DNA of 64,000 nucleotides from Armillaria gallica (GCA_037576215.1 JBANDB010000005.1:4712001-4776000); one strand, 5' to 3'; shown: positions 45,401 through 59,089, counted from the stretch's first letter. Numbers and translations are program-made. Notes: a model not told the origin generated them from the letters alone.

Positions 45401-45979
45401 GATAGACTGTAAGTTGCAACCTGTACAGACGAACGCAGAAGTCAGACTAGAGTAAGGTAGTAAGTATAGGTAGTATAAAGAGAAAGACGGAAGGAATACG
45501 TACTCCTCGATCAGACAACGATGGTGGTTGCAGACTGAAGTGACGTCTGCCCTCCCGTGCCCTCCCCATAAAGTGTCACGTGTGATATAACGCGTAAGCC
45601 GTGACTAGTCCGTCCCGATAAGTCCGTCCCCTGCGTTTCTTTCAATTTGACAATAAAATTCCATTTCTTCATCAGATTTTCTAGTTGGTCTCGAGTCTTC
45701 ACTGTGGTATTCATGAAGCGCGCTGAGTTCAAGGCTCTCAGTCATCAATTGGACTCGTAAACGAGAAAGGAGACTCTAGTATGCTATTAAATTCTCCGTC
45801 TTTACTATCCTCTTGGCGCGGAGATATCTCTCCTCTAAAAAGAGGGTACGTAAGGCGGGACCCAGGATATAAATTTCTGTCGACTTAATGCGCTCAGTGC
45901 TAGAACCAAATGACTAGCAGGGGACGAATGCATTCTTCAAGTGAAATGCGACAGTGCCACACAGTAACGAGAAAAACAA
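42492..45979. other. Gene-poor stretch with a possible relic of a mobile element
   Basis: 3.5 kb without a convincing gene. Around 42,982-43,245 (plus) an open stretch reads LELEVKEVLPTDVVVLGFDW, faintly like the retropepsin-like segments of basidiomycete repeats. Around 43,630-43,790 another reads CRECGIRAVDLIWSKAIA. Frames are broken and no terminal repeats were found. The rest (44.2-45.98 kb) shows nothing recognisable. Confidence 0.3.
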
Positions 45980-46862
45980 CTACACTGTGGTGAAATCGAT
46001 GCAACTCTCAAATGTCTGCTTTGGCGCATACCACCACCACTGAATCGCGCAGGCCCCGGCAGTAGTGCAAGTGTCTCCTAGGTCTGGGATAGTGACATTG
46101 AAAGAAGCTGTATACCATCACTATGATCAGCTGCTCGCGGAGGAATGAACGATCGACTTACTCTCGTTCTTGGGCCATTGGGACGGACCAAGGGTGTCGT
46201 TTGCGTACACAGGCCAGGTGAAGAGGCGCGCAATTGGCTTCTGAGTAGCAAGGTTCACTACGGAAACGTTCTGGGATACTATGAATAAACGGCTTAGACG
46301 GAAGGCGCATAAAAACCAACCGCGTATCCTGTGTGATGGGCCTCGATATCCACTGCGAAGGGAACGACCTGCCCGGTGTGGTAAACTCGAGTATTGGCTG
46401 CATTGTCTTCGTACTAAGAGGGCGGAAATCAACCACTGTTTTATACTAGGCAGTCACACAGCTTACCTGGTAGCCACGGCAGAAGAACAGGTGGCAGGCA
46501 GTAGCGTCGTAGTCGGAGTCAACCTTAGCAGCGGCAGTTTCGACCTATTTACACTGGTTAACAGCGCGCAGTGAGTCAGGCTAAATCACCATACCGGTCC
46601 GTATTTGTCTAAAAGCACCCATTAACCACGGAGACTGAAGACGCATAATAAAGAGTCATTTACCAGATTTGAGAACCTTGTAAACGGCCGCGCCGCAAGC
46701 CGCTTGATTGGCGTCACCGATCTACAAAGAGCATGAGAATACGCCAAAGTGTTGGAGGTTGCAAAGAGAACCTACCACTCGCGGTGCAGGTGTAGTAACG
46801 ATTCCATGAGCGAGCGACGAGCCAAAGAGAGCTGCGAGAACTAGGAAAGAAAAGATAGCCAT
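45980..46862 (-). CDS. Secreted LPMO-like (chitin-binding type 4-like) protein
   Basis: Six or more exons, including a 14-nt microexon (46,608-46,595). Signal peptide MAIFSFLVLAALFGSSLA is followed directly by HGIVTTPAPRV, so the mature protein starts with His, as required for a copper histidine brace. Further landmarks: GDANQAACG, KSDKYGPVETAAAKVDSDYD, CHLFFCRGYQYEDNAANTRV, YHTGQVVPFAVDIEAHHTGY, NVSVVNLATQKPI, WPKNETSFNVTIPDLGDTC and CAIQWWWYAPKQTFESCIDF. This matches a fungal secreted group annotated as chitin-binding type 4/LPMO_10-like. Whether it cleaves a polysaccharide is unknown. There is no C-terminal GPI or CBM module. All junctions are in frame. Confidence 0.78.
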
Positions 46863-47323
46863 TGGTGTAGCGCAAAATCGCTTAACGACAATAGTTTAAG
46901 TTGGGCATGAGTCTTTTATGCGTTCCCCAAACGAAGTCAAGCGACCGCGGCCCGCGAAGGACAACACAAGCGGTCCGCCGGAAAAATCTCTGCAGAAAGA
47001 GCTATGGCCACACGCGTAGATGTCGGTTAAAGCTCGCGTACATTGGTAGCCACTGCCTTCCATGGCCAGTTAGAGCATGAGAGTCGAATCTTTGGACCAC
47101 ATGGCCTCGACAGAAACAGTATGCCAGAAGGCTAATATTCAGTGCCGTAAACACCAAGGGCCATCTAGAAAGGTCTTCAGCCGTGTACGACAAAATGTAT
47201 TGAATCTACGGTACCTAGATGCTAACGTATATTACACACCACTTGGGGACTGACATGATTAGAATTACAATGATTGTAATAGTATGCATTGAATACAAGA
47301 CGCAGCATTGTCTGTCATCCGAC
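46863..47323. other. Intergenic region, nothing recognised
   Basis: Promoter of the LPMO-like gene and 3' flank of the DnaJ gene. No gene is seen. Confidence 0.5.
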
Positions 47324-48990
47324 TCATCGTCCTTCTCTAGCCCGACTGCTTTTCGTATCAACCCTTACGTACTCACCCTCGTCCAACTGACCTTGTTGTC
47401 CGTTCTCCTTCTTGACCGACATATACACCTCGCCGAGAATCTGCATCGCAACGGCACGCATTTGTGCTTTGTCCCGTGTAATATTGGGATCTTCCAGAAC
47501 GCGATCACATGTTTCCCGCAGGATCGACTCAATTTCAAGTTTGGTGCCCTATCAAATCGAATGAACTAATGGACGATATCGGATGACGTGGGGGTAGTTA
47601 CCTTGAATAAAGCCTGCAGCCCCTTCTCGGCAGCCTGTTCCTCTAGCTTCCGCTTTTCTTCCGGGCTAAGATTGCCCGCCTTTTCGGCGGCTTGTATCTG
47701 GTCGAAGACAGTCTTGAGCTCGATCGCTGAGCGAAGGGTCGATACGCTGCAACAATAAATCATTAATAATGGAAGACAATGAAGGAAGCTCCTCACGTCT
47801 CGCTGAAAACATGGTATTTTCCTTGAACGTTGTGCAGCCAACCACCGACGCCAAGGAAACTCTGATTAGTAGCCAAGTGATGCTTTGCCTTGGATGCATA
47901 AACAAATCCAATAGCTTGGAGAAGCTCAACACCGTACGATTCTCGTTTAAGCTCTTCAGCTTCGAGTTGGCAAATTGTCCGCCAACTTCGCGTGACATCG
48001 GCGTCATTGGGGCCGGTCGCAGACTCTGTGAAGATGCCCAACTTGCGTTCAAGATTCTCGACGAGCTTCTGGACTCGTTCTGCTCTTTGTGCTGCTCTCT
48101 AGAAGTGAAGGAACTGAGAATGATGATCGATATCGACAGTAAGGCATACCTCTGAAGCATTCTTTCTGTCCCTCTCTTCCTTCTTCGCCTTTTCTTCCTC
48201 GCTCAATATTGGCCTTCCTTTGGAATCCTTCGGTTCATTTCCTTCCGCTTCCTCTGCTTCCTGCAACGCGGTCTTCATGTCTCTGGCCAGACTGATTTGA
48301 CCGATAATCGGGGCGAAGCGATCACCGCCAAATATAGCGCCGAACACTTCTTCTGGGTCTACGTAGCCTCCCTCTGGAGCACTCTCTTTCGGACCAAACT
48401 CGTTGTATTTCTTCCGCAACTGTGGGAATGTCAGGCAAGTCAGGATCAAATTTTAAAAAGACGGCGTACTTGATCGTCAGAAAGAGTTTGATACGCAATA
48501 GCGATTTCTTTGAAACGCTCCTCGGCATTAGGATCGTCTGGGTTCTTGTCGGGATGATGCTTGATAGCGAGACGTCCTGGAAGAAAATGAGACGCGTCTA
48601 ACAGAGGTTCTCCTACGCACGATATGCCTTCTTTATATCATCCGTCGTGGCAGTGACTGGGACGCCCAATATATCGTAATACCCTGTTTCCAGAGGACGT
48701 TCTTGCGTCCCAATCTTCCTGCCTTTCCTCGCGGAAGAAGGTTGGCTAGATGACGGCCTAGAGCTATTGCTTGATGAGGGGCTATTCAGTGCTGCATGCG
48801 AGGGTACTTGAGTGGGATAGAATGCATGAGATAGTAACGTTTGACATGAAAAACATCGGATCTGTAGGAGGGTTCCTGGCCGTGGCTGAGGTGAAGGGAT
48901 AAGAAATTCGAGATGTGCGCTGCACTTCTGGCAGTTCGTTTGGATGTAGGGCAATACGGGCCTGGAAGGAAGAACAGGGTACACTGACAT
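47324..48990 (-). CDS. DnaJ (Hsp40) co-chaperone with DnaJ-X domain and N-terminal zinc ribbon
   Basis: J-domain protein of the Caj1/Djp1 type, a Hsp70 co-chaperone (Djp1 assists import into peroxisomes and mitochondria). Order: N-terminal ribbon with two CxxC pairs ([11 protein letters not shown] and [14 protein letters not shown]), Ser-rich linker, J domain ([57 protein letters not shown]), then the DnaJ-X region ([60 protein letters not shown]) and a charged helical tail ([12 protein letters not shown]). HPD is intact. The start at 48,990 ([11 protein letters not shown]) is the first ATG; further upstream the frame lacks one. The zinc ribbon is not part of the yeast proteins. Confidence 0.85.
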
Positions 48991-49956
48991 GGCAGCAGGA
49001 GGGAGCGCCAATGCCGTGTGGCTGTGCCACTACCTCAGACGGCTGTGCGGGTATCCCCGAACTGTACTTGGCTATTGACGTCGTTTTACCCTCAAAGTCA
49101 TATCAACAGATTTAAATCAGGTTGGGGTATAGGAGAATATTTAATATTTACGAGGACAAAATGATAAGGATCGACCATGACTCTTTCATTTTTTATGGCA
49201 AAAGCTGTGATTCAAAATTCACCCGGAGTTCAAGTTCCTTGGCGGGAGTGCCAACTTCCTCCTGACCAGTATCCAAGGCCTCTCCTAGGACTTATCTATC
49301 TCTTCTTGAAAATTTTCCAATAATCAACTCAGAATGGCATCGTTGAAACTGAACATCTGGTCTTTTATCCAGGTCAAAATGAATTTACCTGTTCTATACA
49401 ATTCGGATAAGTATATAAGGGATAAATATTTGTCTCTTCCTTCGTCCTGCCAAGGACGTTCACAGCATTGTATACTGCTATTAAATTTGGACGTACAGAG
49501 CCTGAGATGTAAGTGTTACACATTTATCTGGCTGCCGTAGGGAGGTGAGCATACTTGCGTGGTACAAATAACACTTTTTTAAATAATCTGCAGGAATTTT
49601 ATGAACTTTGTAGGGTTAAAAGGACTGCCAACGTGCAGGAGGTGGGAAAGAGACCGCGTTCATTAATTTAAATTGACCCCGATCAGGACCGAACGGCTTT
49701 CGGAGTGGCACCGCGTGTTTCGTCTAAATTAGTTCCCGGCCGCCTTGTGTCAGCTTGTATCTTCAGCGCCTCTGACTATGAATTGGTACGGATCTATCGT
49801 GATTCATCGCAACCAAGACACAGGGCCTTTACTCCCTAATCTATTCCGGGGGCTAGAAATATGAGTAACGGAAGATAAAAGAACGGAACTGCACTTTCAA
49901 CCACAAGGTCCTTTGAACTCCAGCAGTGACGTATAGCGGCACCCCATCTTCTCACC
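48991..49956. other. Divergent intergenic region
   Basis: 0.97 kb between the DnaJ gene (minus) and the sacsin-like gene (plus), AT-rich, with no recognised gene. It serves as promoter for both. Confidence 0.45.
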
Positions 49957-52900
49957 ATGGCCCAATCGTTTGGGGAGGTAAGCATCCGATGGCACAGTCA
50001 GGACTTTACTGACAGAAATGTGTTACAGTATGCTCGACCCACTGATACAATAGCCGCAATCCTAGGAACATATCCATTTTCTATCGGTCTCTTTCGAGAG
50101 TTGATCCAGAACTCTGATGATGCAAAGGCTTCAAAGCAGGTTGGCACCAGATTGTTTCTGAATTTTGAAAATACTCAAACAGTACGAAGATCTTTGTTTT
50201 GGATTCGAGAAAGCATTCGACGCGCACCCTATTCCATGACAAGCTGGCCGGTACTCAGGGTCCAGCTCTTCTCGCCTACAACGATGCGCTCTTCACCCAG
50301 GGGGATTGGGAAGCCTTGCAGACTATCCATAGGTCTTCGAAGAAGACGGACAATACGTTAGTTCCTTCAATCCTTTGGCATTTTATTTCTTATCGTGCTC
50401 TAGGAAGATTGGCAAGTATGGTATCGGATTCCGCTCATGCTATCATGTAAGTTATCTTTCATTAGGGAGGGTGCATGATAATGAGTCGATTATGGATTCG
50501 ACTGCATGATTGTGAACAATTCGTCGCCGATAGGAGCCATTTCACATCGGGGCTTCGACACCACCTTTTCCTCCTTATCACAGTGACGAAGCCATAAGCG
50601 CTTTGATTATTAGAATCGACCATAGTCGAGTCCATAATTGACTCACAGTCTTCAAGCTTCAACTCTGATCCTATAGATTGTTGCATTCGTTCTGACCTTT
50701 TCGCAGATAACAGACCATCCACAAATCCTTTCTGGCACATCCCTTGCAATCTTGGACCCTCATCACCACTTTAGCGACTCGGGAGGAACCAAGATAAACT
50801 TTGTCGAACTAGGAGACTCATGTGCTGACCACTTGTCATGCTTCGACTTCTTTCTGCCTTCTAGCACACCCCCAACGCCCTTCTCCGGTTCCGTAATCCG
50901 ACTTCCCCTCCGCACCCCTCAATCCCAGAGCAGCATCAGCAACAAAGTCGTCACTTCTGACGAAATACGCACCCTCTTTCGTGACTTCATTGAAGAGGAG
51001 CTCGATATTTCACTTCTCTTCCTCAAGCACGTCTCGAGGATCGAGATACATGAAATTGATGAGCAGGGGGTCCAAAGCTTTCTCACTGGCGTCTCCATCT
51101 CCAAGGGATCGTCCTCTCAGTGGACAGAGGATGGCAGCCACATCTCTTTCAAAGAGACCATCAACATCACATCTCCCTCCCGAAATGATGCCATAACCTG
51201 GCGCATACTTCAGTCTTCATTTGATCAAACCACCTCGGCATCGTTAATATCGTATAGACTGGGACGAGACGTGCGTCCTTTACTGACGAAACACAAGCTG
51301 GTCCCGTCAATATCACTCGCCGTACCCATGTCCATCGTGACGGCCGAACAGGCATCTGGTCGGCTGTTCACATACCTTCCCCTCCCTATACGTACTGGGT
51401 TCCCATGTCACGTCCACGGACTCTTCGCGCTAACTCAATCGAGGCAGAATCTCACCAACAAGACCGAAATTGGAATCGTCCGCGGAAGCGATGACAGTGT
51501 CTTAATAGAGTGGAATCAACTACTCTTCGAGAAGTACCTTCCCAGTGCTTGGGCGGCACTTTTGCCTGTTCTTATTGAACAAGATGCGCTGAAACAGATT
51601 TACCGAGCTTGGCCGGCTGCACAACCGATTGTGGAGACGGGAGACGGCACATATTGGCAAGATCTGCCTCGCAATCTGCTCTCCGCCGTCGCATCCTCGG
51701 GATCTGTCGTATGGCCCCTCGTACCGCGTAGTCCGAAGAGCAATTCCTGGAACACGGAAGTCGTACCTTTTCAGAATCTCCGGTCTGTCATAGTGGCAGG
51801 CAGTGTAATCGATGTCAAGGCCCTCCAGGCCTTGGTAGATTCGGGACTGAATATCATACAGCCCCCTGAATATATCATGAAGGCGGAGATCAATCACACG
51901 GCATTAACTCCGGACATCGCACATGCTGGGTTGCTCGTAAGTTGCTTTTATCTCATGCTGTCATGTTATTCATCTAGGGCTCATATTCAACAGCATCATA
52001 GATTTGAGCTAGAACAGCTCGGCGCCTCGGACAGTAGCGCTTCACTGTCCATTTTGGAATATCTTCTATCGACAAAGAACCTTACGCTCATCCTTGACCT
52101 ACCCCTCATTCCGTTAGTCAATGGGAAATTCGCGACCCTTCAGCATGATACTCCAGACGTTCACATCCTGCTTGAGAAGGCTGATTTCAATACGTTCCAA
52201 GAGTTCGATGGCTTAGCTATACCCTTGGACAAGCTTTCGAACTCGACTAGAGAGCTCCTGCTTTCAAAAGGCACCGACGGCTACAACTTGACGCGACTTA
52301 TGCCCGAGCATATTGTGAATTATTTGCGACTGTCTCCATTTGGATTAGATTTTTCGACTGCCGAGAAATCCAACGAGACTGCTATTCTGTGGTTATCAAA
52401 GTTCTGGGAATGGTTAGGAGAGTGGAAGGACAAGGAGGTGTTGTTGCCCATGGTTTCTCCATTCTGCCTTCTGCCATCGAAGAATGGGTCACTGGAATCT
52501 GTTGGAAGTGGGATGTTCTCGGGGGAATCATTGGAGACGTCAGTGCTGTCCGCGCTTCTGTCGCTGCAGATTAAATTCCTACACCCGAAACTCTCAGCTG
52601 CTGCTCGGAATGTTCTCAGAGACGTACCCGGTGCTCTGCGAATTCCAGACGCAGATATCCACTCTCTCCTCGACTGTATACAATTACCTTTTGGCACCGG
52701 CATAGACAAACAAACAGCTACTGTCTTACTGAGTTTTTTAGTCCCTGCTATCCTCGATTTCTGCCGTACAGAACGCCTCAGTGATAGCCAAAGACACAAA
52801 TTTCGATCATTGCCGATTTTCCCGACGCTCATCCCTTCGAAAGGCCTGGTCAAACCTGAAAAGACGTCCAGGTTTCTGGGTATACCGCTCAAGGCCCCCA

Positions 52901-55900
52901 AGATGAACACGACGAAGATTGTTGGGTTCATTCCTGATGGTGCCACTGTTTACGGGGTGACGGCGTCGACGTCCTCGCTCCTTCCACTCGCTAGTGACGT
53001 TGTATATCTCGACGGATCAAATGTCGACCTTGCAATTCTATCCCACATCGAGTCGGAGAACGGCGTGCCGCTTTCAGAGATAGACATCGTAGCCCTCGCT
53101 TTAGAGCATTTTGGCGAGCAGTCTAAGTTCCTCCAGCACGCCTTCCTGGAGCAAATGGTCCAACAACGCGATAGCTTGCCTCCTCGTTTGCTGAAGATTC
53201 TCCAAACGACGAAGTTTATACCTGTCCTTGACGGGTCTCTGCAGTCAGCGGAGCATGTAATAGACCCCACGACACCGGTGATGACGCTGTATACGGACAG
53301 TGGAGACCGTGTTCCGAGGTCGATAGATGACGATGCAGGATTCCTTTTAAAGCAGCTGAGGCTCCTAGGAGTCCTTCGAGGAACACTGACGGCGGAAATC
53401 ATCCTCGAAAGAATTCAGCATATATCTTCGATACGTGATACAAATTCGAAGAATGCCAACGGGCTATCGATTCGCTTGGTTGATCTTTTATTTACGTCTG
53501 GATTTGATTGCGGGCAGTTGGAGATACCTGTCGATGCGAAATGGTTACCGACGAACAGGGGAATGTTGAACCATGAAGAGTGCTTGGATCGCGGTCTGCA
53601 CCGGCCAGAACTATTCGATGAAGTGTATCCTTTGGTCGAGGAGACTATAAACGTCTCCTATTCTCTACGATTGGCACTAGGCTGGGATAAACCGTTGTCG
53701 TTTGCTACCTTGAGCCAGCAGTTTGGCCTCGTCATCAGTACGCGCGGGACGAATGGGGCCTATAAGAAGCTCAGGGTCATCATAAAGGAACTCAGTCAAA
53801 GGGAGCTCTCGGAGGAAGATCTAGCGACCTTGAAGGGTATCATCGACGGTCGCGCATGGATTCCGATAAACTCTCGTTATATTGCTACTACCAGTCACGC
53901 AGTTTTTTTCCTTCCGCTTCCTCTAGCGGGATTCCATGAAATCCCTCCTGCTCTAGCTGATCGTCCTGAAATCCGCCAATTTCTGTTTAACATGGGATGC
54001 ACGGAAAGGTGAATATTTACCCATTATAGCTGAGAAATGTTAATAATTGAGTTTATAGGCCTACGATCGATGTTCTTGTGGCCGAACTCGACAATCTCCA
54101 CAAGTATCCAGCTAGCCCAGACAAGACGCAGATGGTACCATACATTTTTTCGCACCCAGTCTTTCCCCAGCTTAATGTTCACTCAGGCTCTTTTGATATT
54201 GAAAGCTCTGCCAGTCAATCTGACTGAAGAAGAACGCTCGAAGATTTTCGTCCCCGACGTGTCTGGACAGCTTCGTCCCGCAAGCGAGGTGTACTTCAAC
54301 GACTTAGGCGATCGGGCGTTCATCGAGGCTGGGGATTTAATACTAGCGCATCCCCAGTTGAACGAGCAGATAGCGAAACGCCTTCACATGAGCAGACTGG
54401 GTCTCAAGTTCCTTCACCTGAAGAAACCGGCTGTAGATATGGGCGAGAAGCTAACAACCACCATTCGAAACGTCCTGAAGCAGTACACGGAACAGCAAAC
54501 ACTGTCCGAGTTCTTCGCTAATGCCTCGGACGCAGGAGCCACGGAGTTCAAGATCTTGGTTGATGATCGCCACGCTCCGTTCGAGCATTTGCTTTCGCCC
54601 ATTATGGCCCCATTCCAGCGCTGCTCTTCTTTGATCGTTTACAACAACAGCATGTTCACGCAGGCGGACTTTGAAGGCATCTGCAAAACTGGAGTGGGCG
54701 GGAAGGAAGGCGAGACAAGTACGATTGGTCAGTTCGGTCTAGGGGCTCTTTCTATGTTCCATTTCACAGAGGTAGGTGTCAATCGTCCGTCGTACGAGTA
54801 ATATCATTGATATCCCGGTAGCTGGCAATGATTGTCTCCGGAGACAAAGTTCTGTTCCTTGATCCGTCCAAGACACACCTTCCATTTGACGATTGGGCCT
54901 CGTTGCTCCTACCCCTTCAACAGATGCAACGGTCCGTACCTTGCAGTTGAGGTTGATATTGCCACTGACCTTGTTATCAGGATGTACTCGGACCACCTCG
55001 CGGCGCTTGACGGGCTATTTGGCTTCAAGTTATCATCCACTACTTCTTACGACGGGGTACAACTAACTATTTCTTCATCACCCGAAACCCGCTCACTTTT
55101 TTTGTTAGACTCTCTTTCGATTACCCCTCCGAAATGCTTCTCATTTGAACGACTGCTCCATATTGCACGTTGGACAAACAGCCGACTATGTCCGAGATTA
55201 TATCGTCCGGCCGTACTGGAAGCAGGCACAACAATCCTTGCTGTTTACCAAGATGAATAGTGTCTCAACATACTATCGGCATAGGTCAGGCCGCATCATT
55301 GGCAGTTGGAAAGTAGAAGTGAAGGCGGATGACTCGATGACATCCGACGGGAACTTTTCTATTCGCAATCGGTATCTCATTGGATATGCATCTCCAAAGG
55401 TCGAACCGGTGCAAGAGCGTTGGATGGTGGTGACGACGTCCCTTCCTGTGACGAGCTTGCCCTCCGAATTCAATCCTTTGAAAGAACCTCACCGCTTGCG
55501 ATCTCCTATCATCGTAGGGCTTGCCGCACGGACTACTGCACGAAGCCCGAGCAGCCATAATCTCTTCTCCACGTTACCTCTACCCATGACTTCCACGTTA
55601 CCATGCCATCTCACGGCGTCATTCATCCTTACACCCGACAGACGGCATATCCGATTTGACGATTATGACAACCTTGAGTCACAGTACAACCGATGGATAT
55701 TGTCTACTGTCGCGCCGCCTCTCTACCTCACGCTTCTTGAAAACCTTCTCGTATTAGTCGGGCGTAATGACATATGGTGGCCGGGTAATGCGACACAGCA
55801 GGACAGTGTTACTCGGCTTCTTGTTGACCGGTTCTACGCAGATGCCCTTCCTTCTAGTCAGCGTCTGGTTTGTCCTAGTCATTTCAATCCCTCCATTCGC

Positions 55901-58900
55901 ATGCGACCTTCTGATGCTGTCATTCTCGGGAATCAACCTGCTTCGGTGACACGTGTGCTCAAGGTGCTTCGCCTGCCACGATATGTTTCATTCCCTCCTA
56001 TCGTCTGCGAGCGTTGCTCAGGCCACATCAAAACATTCAATCAAGAAGTTTTGAGAGACGAGATTGCTTTGCGTGGTTTCAGTTTGATTGGCAGATTCGA
56101 GACGGGAAAGCTCACGATAAGTGACATCCAAAGTCTTCTTGACTACTTGTTGGAAGATTCGTCTATCAGCTTAATGGACCTTCCTCTTATACCTCTTGCA
56201 AACGGGTCGCTCGTCCCTCTACATCCAGCCGACTACAAGAAGAAATATTATATATGGAAGTCGGCTTCCAGAAAGCAAGCCCTGTTCAACCTAGGAGACC
56301 TAGTAGACCCATATTTCGATGCCAACCGGCTGGCGGGGACCGTGTATAATGTCTCAGAGCTCCAGGCATCAGACGTCGCGAACTTGATACGTCCTTTCGT
56401 TATGGAGGCCAATACATGCAATACAAAGAACGTCACAGATGAGGCTTGGATCGAAAAGTTTTGGAAAGAATATCCCAGGTTGAATATGGATCCCGATGTC
56501 CACGCTCAAGACTTTCCATTACTTCCCACTGTCCGCCCTGGACTTTACGTTTCCATGAACGCATTAAAAACCCTTCCCGATGTCGTCTCGATTGGTATCA
56601 CTGAGCCTGACTGGCTCCCAGATTGTCTAGATAAATTAGGTGTATCAGCCGTTCGACGCAACGACGAGAGACTGCCTACATCGGTGCGCACCGTCATACT
56701 GGCTCAGCCTATCATCAATATCGACCAAATCATCAAACTGTTTGAACACAAGACTTCACCATTCGAAGCATTAGACGACGAAATGCTCGCCAAGTTTACA
56801 GCATGGTGCCGAGATAAGATCAGCCAGTGCTCTTCGGAATGTATTCCGGCGGCTCGCTCGCTTCCAATCTGGCCCTCTCCTTCGCGGGATGGCAAGCAGT
56901 ACCTTGCTGCGAAGGAGAAGCGAATGGCTATGGTTCCTTACCAGTTTCCTCATGATGTCATCAATCCATTCATGAGTTCCTCTTGTGTCGAGTTCTCTCA
57001 AGGTCTTCGTCATCTTGGCCAGGAGCCAGTGAGCTTGGATACTTTGTGGAAAAAGCTCAAACTTCCCAAAGAACTTGGTCCCGACAATACATCTGCTTAT
57101 AAGCGGCTTGTCATTGCCCTCATATCGGACCAATCCTTCACAATTCGAGAGATACCCCTTCCTAACGGTACTCGTCGACTTGTTCCGTCCAACACATTGT
57201 ATGCTCACGATCCCCTATTTACTGCCGCCTTCGGCTCATCCCAAGCGCATTTCATACTTGAAGAGTTCATCGACCTTGAAGCTCGACTCGGGCCATTTGG
57301 ACTAAAGGGCACGAACAATCTAGATGTAGATACTTTCTTGATTTGTGCCACCTCGATCAACGACGATGTTTCCGGTAGAGATCGAGACGAGCGAGCTAGG
57401 CTAGTTTTCAAGGCTTACTGCGAAGACCTGCCTCTTCGTATTGCTGCCAACGATGACCAGTCTTGGCGGCAGTTGGATACCCTACGTTTTATCCCCCGGC
57501 TTCCTCTCAGGCAAAAGCCAATGGGGATCGCAGAATTTTCCCCTTATGTCAAACATTTGCCCCCGGTGATCTCCCCAAATGAGATGATATTACCAGAGTA
57601 CGAGCCTATTGCTTGGACTCAGCGTGCTATCGGCAAGGTTCGACCTGCCGAAAGGGTCCTCCTCGCAAATCCCAGTCTCGGGAAGCCGACTAATTCTGAC
57701 GTGGTATGTTTTCTTTCTGGTCTTCGACACCTTGTCTTACTTTATAACAGATCCAACATCTGCGTGTGCTTGCTTTGGAAGTAGCAAGGGATCATACCTT
57801 TGACAGGCACGTATTGACTGATCTGGAAGCCACATACAAATGGCTTGACGAGCATCAAGATGAAGTTGGGGAGGAAATGATTAGCTTACATCAAGAACGT
57901 CTTTTCTTGAATGTTGACGATCCAACGAGGGACGTCTGGATGTGGAACTCCGCAGACGACATGTTTTTCAACATCACCGAAAATGGAGAGTTCAAAACTG
58001 TTCACAAATTCCTGGAACCCTACAAAGACCTGTTATACGTCTCTGGTGTAGAAAGTATAAATGACCCTCCCCGTCCTGAACCCGTCTTATCGTCGGTCGA
58101 GGCGCAGTTCTCTAAACTGAGAGAGGGATTCAACGCAATGCGGCTGGAGGAGAAATTGACTGATGTTGTGTTTGTGACAGAGGATGATGAACGCTTTGCG
58201 GCTCACCGCTCGTTCTTGTCGCCGATGAGCGAATATCTGCGCGACCTATTCTGTGGAGAATTCACTGAAGCAGGTCCCGCCTCTGCAGATGAACCGATCG
58301 AAGTTGGCGTGGAATATCCAGGACGTTGTTTGAAGACCCTTTTAGGTATGGAAATACCAATATGTTGCCCTGTATCAGCATTAATCTTCCATCCCTAGAC
58401 TTCATATACACGGGAACTGCGCCTGATTTTGATGACATCGGCCTTTCCGTTCTCCTAGACATCTTGGACCTCTCGCAATATTGGGGCTTCTCCGAACTGA
58501 ACGAAATTACTCAAGCCAGGATCATCGGGGGGAGTTTCATCAATCCCGTAACCTTTGGTGATAGTAAGCTTCTTCACATAATTCTTCCTTTGAATGAAGT
58601 CTAAGAGAGCATATCAGTCCTTCACCGTGCAACCGTCCTCGACGCCAAATTCCTTCTCGATGCCTGCGAATATTATGAACGCGAAAACAAGGATGCTATA
58701 CAGCGACTTCGTGGCGAAGGTAGGGTTCGCAGGGAGAACACGCGACATATCCCAGTCAAGACGAAATCTACGCCGATTATTCCGTTGGATGACATCGGTC
58801 TATTTAGTAATAAGCTACGACCTCGAAAGGTCCGCAGGCTCATGCACCGGATTTCGATGAGCTTCTCGCGTAGATCAAGAGTTGTGCCGCAATCTCAAGC

Positions 58901-58907
58901 AGATTAG
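49957..58907 (+). CDS. Giant sacsin-like HATPase protein with C-terminal BTB/POZ domain
   Basis: Fourteen exons (49,957-49,977; 50,029-50,139; 50,190-50,356; 50,403-50,445; 50,707-51,936; 51,994-54,008; 54,059-54,134; 54,187-54,771; 54,822-54,931; 54,981-55,056; 55,109-57,703; 57,751-58,345; 58,399-58,563; 58,618-58,907) splice to 2692 aa. The first Hsp90/GHKL-type ATPase module has the N box FRELIQNSDDAKAS and KIGKYGIGFRSCYH. A second, near residue 1330, has EFFANASDAGA and IGQFGLGALSMFHF. Long sacsin repeat regions follow each. The C-terminus has a BTB domain (EEKLTDVVFVTEDDERFAAH near residue 2475, then RSFLSPMSEYLRDLF). Sacsin is an Hsp70-linked chaperone; BTB domains often recruit Cullin-3. 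The fungal role is unknown. Confidence 0.88.
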
Positions 58908-59089
58908 GTCCCCGAAGAACGCATTTTTACAAGCACTGTCAGCAGCATTGCCGACTAACAAATAACAATCCACGTTGTAAATTATTATCAAGATCATGTA
59001 CTTTCTAATGTATTATATGCCGAATGTCATATTTTTGCCTTCTATCTATCGGTGCCTCCTGGGTTGAAGTCGATCCTTCCGAGGAATGG

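Noticed and set aside
54153..54186. Very short (28-nt) intron in the sacsin gene
   Set aside because: A 52-nt intron starting at 54,135 gives the same downstream frame and an exact total length, so the short intron is not needed.
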